Assembly: GCA_946478665.1 (NCBI GenBank)
Contig: CAMLCZ010000010.1
Location: 1 to 64,000 of the forward strand
Direction of reading: 5' to 3'
From: an uncultured Bartonella sp.
Lineage (GTDB): Bacteria > Pseudomonadota > Alphaproteobacteria > Rhizobiales > Rhizobiaceae
Length of the DNA stretch: 64,000 bases
The position numbers were made by a program, and so were the translations under genes. Numbering within the stretch: the first letter of the stretch is position 1; every line of letters starts with the position of its first letter. Of this stretch, positions 58,741 to 64,000 are shown piece by piece. The notes under the pieces were generated by a model, which was not told the DNA's origin, did no database searches, and saw only the letters and a program-made list of their open reading frames with translations.

Positions 58741-61035
58741 TTACTTTGTGGCATTATAGGCCGCAATAGCAGCCATATTGACAATGTCGGAATCACGCGC
58801 ACCAAGTGGTACAATTTGGGCTGATTTCTCAAGGCCAATAAGAATTGGTCCGATAATTGTGGCCCCACCCAATTCGTGCAGCATTTTGCTAGCAATTGAT
58901 GCTGAATGATATCCTGGCATAACCAAAATATTGGCAGGTTCGGTTAGCCCCATGAATGGGTATTGTTCCATTATCTTAGGGTTAAGCGCAACATCGGCAC
59001 TCATTTCACCGTCAAATTCAAAATGCACATTCCGCTCATGCAATATTCTAACAGCTTCTTGAATACGTTGCGCACCTTCGCCTTTCATATGGCCAAATGT
59101 TGAATAGGCCAACAAGGCAACACGCGGTGTATATCCCATAGCTTGCGCAAATTTTGCTGCTTGTTCTGCAATATCGGCAAGTTCTTCACCTTCTGGATGC
59201 TCTGCAATGGCCGTATCGGCAATAAATACAGTGCGTCCACGGCAAATAGCAATGGAAATACCCACAAGGCGTTCATGCGGCTTATTATCAATAACACGAC
59301 GAACATCGGCAAGGCCTGTTTCGTAATTGCGCGTGAAGCCAGTTATCATCGCATCGGCATCACCCAATGCCACCATGCAGGCAGCAAAATGATTGCGATC
59401 ATTGTTGATATAACGATGACAATCACGCAATAGCCAACCTTTACGTTGCATCTTGCTATACAAGTAGTTTGCATAAGCTTCCTTGCGGTCAGATAGGCGC
59501 GCATTGACAATTTGCAAACCTTCGCGATGCAGATCTATTCCAGCAGAAGCTGCTGTTTTTTCAATAAGATCCTCATGCCCAATAAGAATGGCCTTACCCA
59601 ATTTTTGATTGACGTAAGAAACCGCTGCACGCATGACTTGCTCTTCTTCGCCTTCAGCAAAAACAATGCGCTTCGGATCTTGTCGTACACGGTTATAAAC
59701 ACCACGCATTGTTGAGGCGATCGGGTCTCTACGTGCTTTCAAATCACGTGCATAAGCTTCCAAATCCTCAATAGGTTTGCCAGCAACACCACTATCCATA
59801 GCCGCTTTTGCAACTGCTGTTGGAATGGCTGAGAGAAGACGCGGATCAAATGGAACCGGAATGATATATTTAGGACCAAATTTTAACCGGCTACCACGAT
59901 AGGCTTCCGCAACATCATCTGGCACTTCTTCGCGTGCAAGCTGGGCAATGGCTTTTGCTGCTGCGATCTTCATATCCTCATTGATTGTGCTTGCACGGAC
60001 ATCCAGTGCGCCACGGAAGATATAAGGAAAACACAACACATTATTGATTTGGTTCGGATAGTCTGAACGCCCTGTTGCCATAATGGCATCATCACGTACT
60101 TTTGCCACTTCTTCAGGCGTAATCTCAGGATCAGGATTAGCCATGGCAAAAATGATCGGATTTGGTGCCATGGATTTCACCATTTCAGGCGTCAATGCGC
60201 CTTTTGCTGAAACACCAAAAAAGACATCCGCACCCTCTAATGCTTCCGCCAAAGTACGTTTATCTGTTTTAACAGCATGAGCAGCTTTCCACTGGTTCAT
60301 ACCTTCTTCACGACCTTGATAAACAATACCTTTCGTATCGCATAAGGTTACGTTTTCAGATTTAAAGCCCATCGCCTTAACGAGTTCGATACAGGCGATA
60401 CCAGCTGAACCCGCACCATTACAAACAAGGCGCGTATTGTTCATATCGCGTCCGGTAAGATGCAAGGCGTTGAGCAGACCTGCTGTTGCAATAATCGCTG
60501 TACCATGCTGGTCATCATGGAAAACGGGAATATTCATCAATTCCCTAAGGCGGCTTTCTATCACAAAGCAATCCGGCGCTTTAATATCTTCAAGATTAAT
60601 ACCGCCAAATGATGGGCCAAGATGGCGAACAGAATTGATAAATTCATCAATATCTGTCGTGTCCACTTCAATATCAATCGAGTCTACATCGGCAAAACGC
60701 TTGAAAAGCACTGCCTTGCCTTCCATAACAGGTTTGGAGGCAAGTGGCCCTAAATTGCCAAGCCCTAAAATTGCTGTTCCATTAGAGATAACTGCAACGA
60801 GATTGCCTTTTGCGGTATAGTCATAGGCCAAAGCAGGATCTTCCGCTATCGCTTTAACAGGAACGGCGACACCAGGAGAATAGGCCAGTGATAAGTCATG
60901 CTGTGTTGCCATTGGCTTGGTTGCAACAATTTCCAATTTTCCGGGACGTCCACGGCTATGAAAATTAAGTGCTTCTTGTTCCAAAGCACTATAGGTTGTT
61001 TTATGGGTTGTCTTTTTTTGTTCGTTTTTGCTCAT
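58741..61035 (-). CDS. maeB: NADP-dependent malic enzyme with phosphotransacetylase-like domain
   Basis: MaeB decarboxylates malate to pyruvate with NADP. In 764 residues it combines the malic enzyme (residues about 20-430) with a C-terminal phosphate acetyltransferase-like domain (about 440-764) that lacks transferase activity but regulates the enzyme in relatives. The malic core shows LAYSPGVAVPVKAI (catalytic Tyr), FHDDQHGTA (metal ligands), GAGSAGIA (NADP) and FAMANPDPEITPE. It is divergent from mutS, a conserved Rhizobiales arrangement. Confidence 0.97.
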   Translation of the reverse strand: MSKNEQKKTTHKTTYSALEQEALNFHSRGRPGKLEIVATKPMATQHDLSLAYSPGVAVPVKAIAEDPALAYDYTAKGNLVAVISNGTAILGLGNLGPLASKPVMEGKAVLFKRFADVDSIDIEVDTTDIDEFINSVRHLGPSFGGINLEDIKAPDCFVIESRLRELMNIPVFHDDQHGTAIIATAGLLNALHLTGRDMNNTRLVCNGAGSAGIACIELVKAMGFKSENVTLCDTKGIVYQGREEGMNQWKAAHAVKTDKRTLAEALEGADVFFGVSAKGALTPEMVKSMAPNPIIFAMANPDPEITPEEVAKVRDDAIMATGRSDYPNQINNVLCFPYIFRGALDVRASTINEDMKIAAAKAIAQLAREEVPDDVAEAYRGSRLKFGPKYIIPVPFDPRLLSAIPTAVAKAAMDSGVAGKPIEDLEAYARDLKARRDPIASTMRGVYNRVRQDPKRIVFAEGEEEQVMRAAVSYVNQKLGKAILIGHEDLIEKTAASAGIDLHREGLQIVNARLSDRKEAYANYLYSKMQRKGWLLRDCHRYINNDRNHFAACMVALGDADAMITGFTRNYETGLADVRRVIDNKPHERLVGISIAICRGRTVFIADTAIAEHPEGEELADIAEQAAKFAQAMGYTPRVALLAYSTFGHMKGEGAQRIQEAVRILHERNVHFEFDGEMSADVALNPKIMEQYPFMGLTEPANILVMPGYHSASIASKMLHELGGATIIGPILIGLEKSAQIVPLGARDSDIVNMAAIAAYNATK

Positions 61036-61287
61036 TTTTCTTTCATTTTCCGATGAAACGTTGCAAATCCTGCACCTAAATCTGTCAAGTCCTGTTAAAC
61101 TTTTAGAACTTTGATATGCCTTAGGGCAATAGGGTAAGTTCCGTTATCCGGAAATCTCATTACAGGAATAACATTATAGTGGATAATGGTGACAGAGGCA
61201 GATGTAAATAAAAAACCGCTGTTTAACTCAGAAAGCTATGTTAAAAATTACGGTGTTCCAAACAGAATAAGCGGGGAATGTAATATA

Positions 61288-64000
61288 ATGGTAGATGATA
61301 ATTCCAGGGCAGATGAAATAAAAACAGATATTGCTGACCCTGAAAATGGACGTGCAAGTGATGTGCGCAAAGAGCGTCCAACGCCCATGATGGAACAATA
61401 TATAGAAATAAAAGCAGCCAATCAGGATTCGTTATTATTCTATCGTATGGGCGATTTTTATGAGCTGTTTTTTGATGATGCCATAGAAGCCTCTAGAGCA
61501 CTTGGCATTACACTGACAAAGCGTGGTAAACATTTGGGCGAGGATATACCCATGTGTGGTGTGCCAGTACACGCCGCCGATGATTACCTACAAAAGCTTA
61601 TTGCGTGTGGCTATCGTGTGGCGGTTTGTGAGCAAACGGAAGATCCGGCTGAAGCCAAAAAAAGAGGGAGTAAATCAGTTGTACGTCGCGATGTTATCCG
61701 CCTTGTAACACCGGGCACATTGACAGAAGATAAACTTCTTGATCCTTCTCGTGCAAATTATCTAATGGCGTTATCGCGCATAAAGGGAAGTCATGAAGAT
61801 TTATTCGCTTTGGCATGGATTGATATTTCGACAGGTGTTTTCCGCGTGAGCCAAGCGCATGGCGATCGGCTCCTTGCTGATATTATGCGGATTGACCCAC
61901 AAGAATTGATTGTTGCCGATGCTGTTTTCCATGATGAAGCCTTACGACCTTTGTTCAATATTTTAGGGCGAATTGTTGTTCCACAGGCCGCAAGTCTTTT
62001 TGATAGCGCGATGGCTGAACGCAATATTTGCGATTATTTCAAATTGCATACTTTGGAAGGTCTAGCCGATTATAGTCGTGTAGAGCTTTCTGCAATTTCT
62101 GCGGCTATACGCTATGTTGAAAAAACGCAAATCAATGAACGTCCCCCTCTTATGCGCCCAGAGCGTGAAGACGAAGGTTCATCACTCTTTATCGATCCGG
62201 CAACCCGTATCAATCTGGAACTTACGCGGACATTATCCGGTCAGCGCGATGGCAGTTTGATGAAAGCGATTGATCGTACCGTGACAGGTGGTGGCGCAAG
62301 ACTGTTGAGTGAACGCTTGATGGCACCTTTAACCTCACCAAACGCAATTGAGGAACGGCTGGATTCTGTGGCGTTTTTTCTCAATGATATGCGCTTGGCT
62401 GATGCCTTGCATGTGAGTTTGAAAAGTGCGCCAGATATGCCACGGGCATTGTCTCGTCTGGTTTTAGGACGTGGTGGGCCAAGAGATATGGCCGCTATTC
62501 AACGGGGGCTAGAAACAATAGGCGAAATGACCGAGCTGCTTGATGGTGCTTTGTTGCCGCAAGAACTGAATGACGCCAGAAATATTCTTGCTCAATTGCC
62601 TGTTAGTCTCGATGACCATCTCAATAGGCTGCTTGCTGATGAACTCCCATTGTTAAAACGTGACGGTGGCTTTGTTCGTGCAAATTACAATAGTGAGCTT
62701 GATGAACTACGCACCTTAAGAGATGAATCGCGGCGTGTGATTGCCGAATTACAAGGGCGATATGCTGAAGAGACCGGTGTCAAAGCACTGAAAATCCGCC
62801 ATAATAATATTCTTGGTTATTATATTGAGGTGACGGCGCTTCAAGCACCAGCCTTAACCGATAGTGTCGAAGCAAAAGGACGTTTTATTCACCGTCAAAC
62901 CATGGCAAATGCCATGCGTTTTACGACAACAGAATTGGCCGAACTTGAAAGTCGTATAGCCAATGCTGCTGATCGTGCGTTGACAATTGAACTTGAACTT
63001 TTTGACGCTTTGGTTGAAGAAATAGCAGCATATGCCGATTATATCCGCAAAGCATCGCAGGCACTTGCAACATATGATGTTTCTGTAGCACTCGCGCGAT
63101 TGGCCGAAGAACAGGGATATTGTCGTCCGAAAGTTGACCAATCATTAAACTTTAATATCGTTGGTGGGCGTCATCCCGTGGTGGAGCAGGCTTTGCGCAA
63201 GCAGGCAGAAATGCCCTTTGTTGCCAATGACTGTAATCTATCGCCAAAAGGTGGCGATAAATATGGCGCAATTTGGTTGTTGACTGGCCCGAATATGGGG
63301 GGGAAGTCCACATTCTTAAGACAAAATGCCCTCATTGCGATAATGGCGCAGATGGGGTCATTTGTTCCGGCGGGATCTGCTTATATTGGTGTTATTGACC
63401 GTCTCTTTAGTAGGGTCGGCGCATCAGACGATTTGGCGCATGGACGATCGACTTTTATGGTCGAGATGGTTGAAACAGCAACAATATTGAATCAGGCTGG
63501 TGAGCGGTCTTTGGTGATATTAGATGAAATTGGCCGCGGTACATCTACCTTTGATGGTTTGTCCATTGCTTGGGCATCTATTGAATATCTGCATGAAGTT
63601 AATCATTGCCGTGCTATCTTTGCAACCCACTTTCACGAAATGACAGCTTTAACTGAAAAACTCAAACGTCTTCATAATGTTACGATGAAGGTAAAAGAAT
63701 GGGATGGCGAAGTTGTTTTTCTGCACGAAGTTGGAAATGGTGCGGCAGACAGATCATATGGCGTACAGGTTGCGAAATTGGCAGGCTTGCCCGATGCTGT
63801 TCTTGCTCGGGCAAAAGATGTTTTGCATCAATTAGAAGAAGGCGAAATGGCGGGAAAAAGTAGCAAATTGATAGATGATTTGCCGCTTTTTTCTGTAACC
63901 TTGCAACAGACAGCACAAAAAACAGGTGATGCAATTTCTTTGGTTGAAGAAGCTTTGAGTAAAATAAATCCAGATGATCTTTCCCCCAAGGAAGCTTTGG
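61288..64000 (+). CDS. mutS: DNA mismatch repair ATPase MutS (cut by window end)
   Basis: 904 codons are in the window and the frame is still open at the edge, so only a few C-terminal residues are lost. MutS finds mismatches and recruits MutL. The chosen ATG at 61288 is preceded by GGGGA at about 10 nt and puts 36 residues before [11 protein letters not shown]; an in-frame ATG at 61186 is possible and would add 34. The mismatch-binding [15 protein letters not shown], Walker [11 protein letters not shown] (about residues 666-675), [13 protein letters not shown] and ATHFHEMT are present. The 252-bp gap to maeB holds both promoters. Confidence 0.97.
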   Translation, partial: MVDDNSRADEIKTDIADPENGRASDVRKERPTPMMEQYIEIKAANQDSLLFYRMGDFYELFFDDAIEASRALGITLTKRGKHLGEDIPMCGVPVHAADDYLQKLIACGYRVAVCEQTEDPAEAKKRGSKSVVRRDVIRLVTPGTLTEDKLLDPSRANYLMALSRIKGSHEDLFALAWIDISTGVFRVSQAHGDRLLADIMRIDPQELIVADAVFHDEALRPLFNILGRIVVPQAASLFDSAMAERNICDYFKLHTLEGLADYSRVELSAISAAIRYVEKTQINERPPLMRPEREDEGSSLFIDPATRINLELTRTLSGQRDGSLMKAIDRTVTGGGARLLSERLMAPLTSPNAIEERLDSVAFFLNDMRLADALHVSLKSAPDMPRALSRLVLGRGGPRDMAAIQRGLETIGEMTELLDGALLPQELNDARNILAQLPVSLDDHLNRLLADELPLLKRDGGFVRANYNSELDELRTLRDESRRVIAELQGRYAEETGVKALKIRHNNILGYYIEVTALQAPALTDSVEAKGRFIHRQTMANAMRFTTTELAELESRIANAADRALTIELELFDALVEEIAAYADYIRKASQALATYDVSVALARLAEEQGYCRPKVDQSLNFNIVGGRHPVVEQALRKQAEMPFVANDCNLSPKGGDKYGAIWLLTGPNMGGKSTFLRQNALIAIMAQMGSFVPAGSAYIGVIDRLFSRVGASDDLAHGRSTFMVEMVETATILNQAGERSLVILDEIGRGTSTFDGLSIAWASIEYLHEVNHCRAIFATHFHEMTALTEKLKRLHNVTMKVKEWDGEVVFLHEVGNGAADRSYGVQVAKLAGLPDAVLARAKDVLHQLEEGEMAGKSSKLIDDLPLFSVTLQQTAQKTGDAISLVEEALSKINPDDLSPKEAL

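Overview
The window is a chromosomal stretch of an AT-rich alphaproteobacterium of the order Hyphomicrobiales (Rhizobiales), close to the Brucellaceae/Bartonellaceae side by gene content. The placement is inferred from a set of clade-typical genes: a full-length cyclic beta-1,2-glucan synthase, an Irr-type Fur regulator, a RegB/RegA (ActS/ActR) redox two-component pair, DUF2794 and MmcB proteins, trpF-trpB-trpA-accD-folC gene order, maeB divergent from mutS, and an alpha-r14-type small RNA with anti-Shine-Dalgarno loops. No species can be named from the sequence alone. I see no rRNA, tRNA, CRISPR array, IS element or prophage.

Layout. 1-0.3 kb: an 8-bp tandem repeat. 0.3-6.4 kb: a minus-strand block with an NAD(P)-binding complex-I-associated-type protein and the tryptophan/fatty-acid/folate operon trpF-trpB-trpA-accD-folC. 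6.5-8.3 kb: an EI24-type membrane protein divergent from an adenosine-kinase-like PfkB kinase. 8.4-14.4 kb: an accessory island with two intact tandem paralogues of a repetitive beta-helix/RTX-like protein, a decayed third copy and about 700 bp of debris. 14.5-21.0 kb: a periplasmic serine hydrolase, coaBC carrying an N-terminal antitoxin-like ribbon-helix-helix domain, ubiB-ubiE, and upp. 21.6-26.9 kb: a PepSY-like exported protein, an Irr-like regulator divergent from a four-gene Mn/Zn/Fe ABC importer with two palindromic Fur-family sites between them, and a family 25 glycosyltransferase. 27.0-29.5 kb: the small RNA, an L,D-transpeptidase lipoprotein behind a perfect CtrA-type box, DUF454 and RlpA-like genes. 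29.6-34.2 kb: HdeD, a phospholipase D/cardiolipin synthase, an EEP-family hydrolase, DUF2794 and a Bax inhibitor-1 family protein.

34.3-38.9 kb: the YbbP/YbbA-type ABC system divergent from its usual TesA-like esterase partner, then mmcB. 39.0-41.0 kb: the RegB/RegA-type redox two-component system. 41.0-45.0 kb: hrpB, an ornithine cyclodeaminase-family protein and its RidA-family partner. 45.6-49.7 kb: gyrB and pncB. 49.8-58.4 kb: the 8.6-kb cyclic glucan synthase gene. 58.7-64 kb: maeB and mutS, the latter cut by the window edge.

Most of the window is conserved housekeeping sequence. The least ordinary parts are the tandem secreted-type repeat-protein paralogues with their shared 5' control region and decayed third copy, the RHH-CoaBC fusion, the Irr-like protein lacking the His-His-His motif beside its metal importer, and the three-hairpin small RNA. 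Coordinates and starts were chosen by reading ribosome binding sites; no database search was possible.
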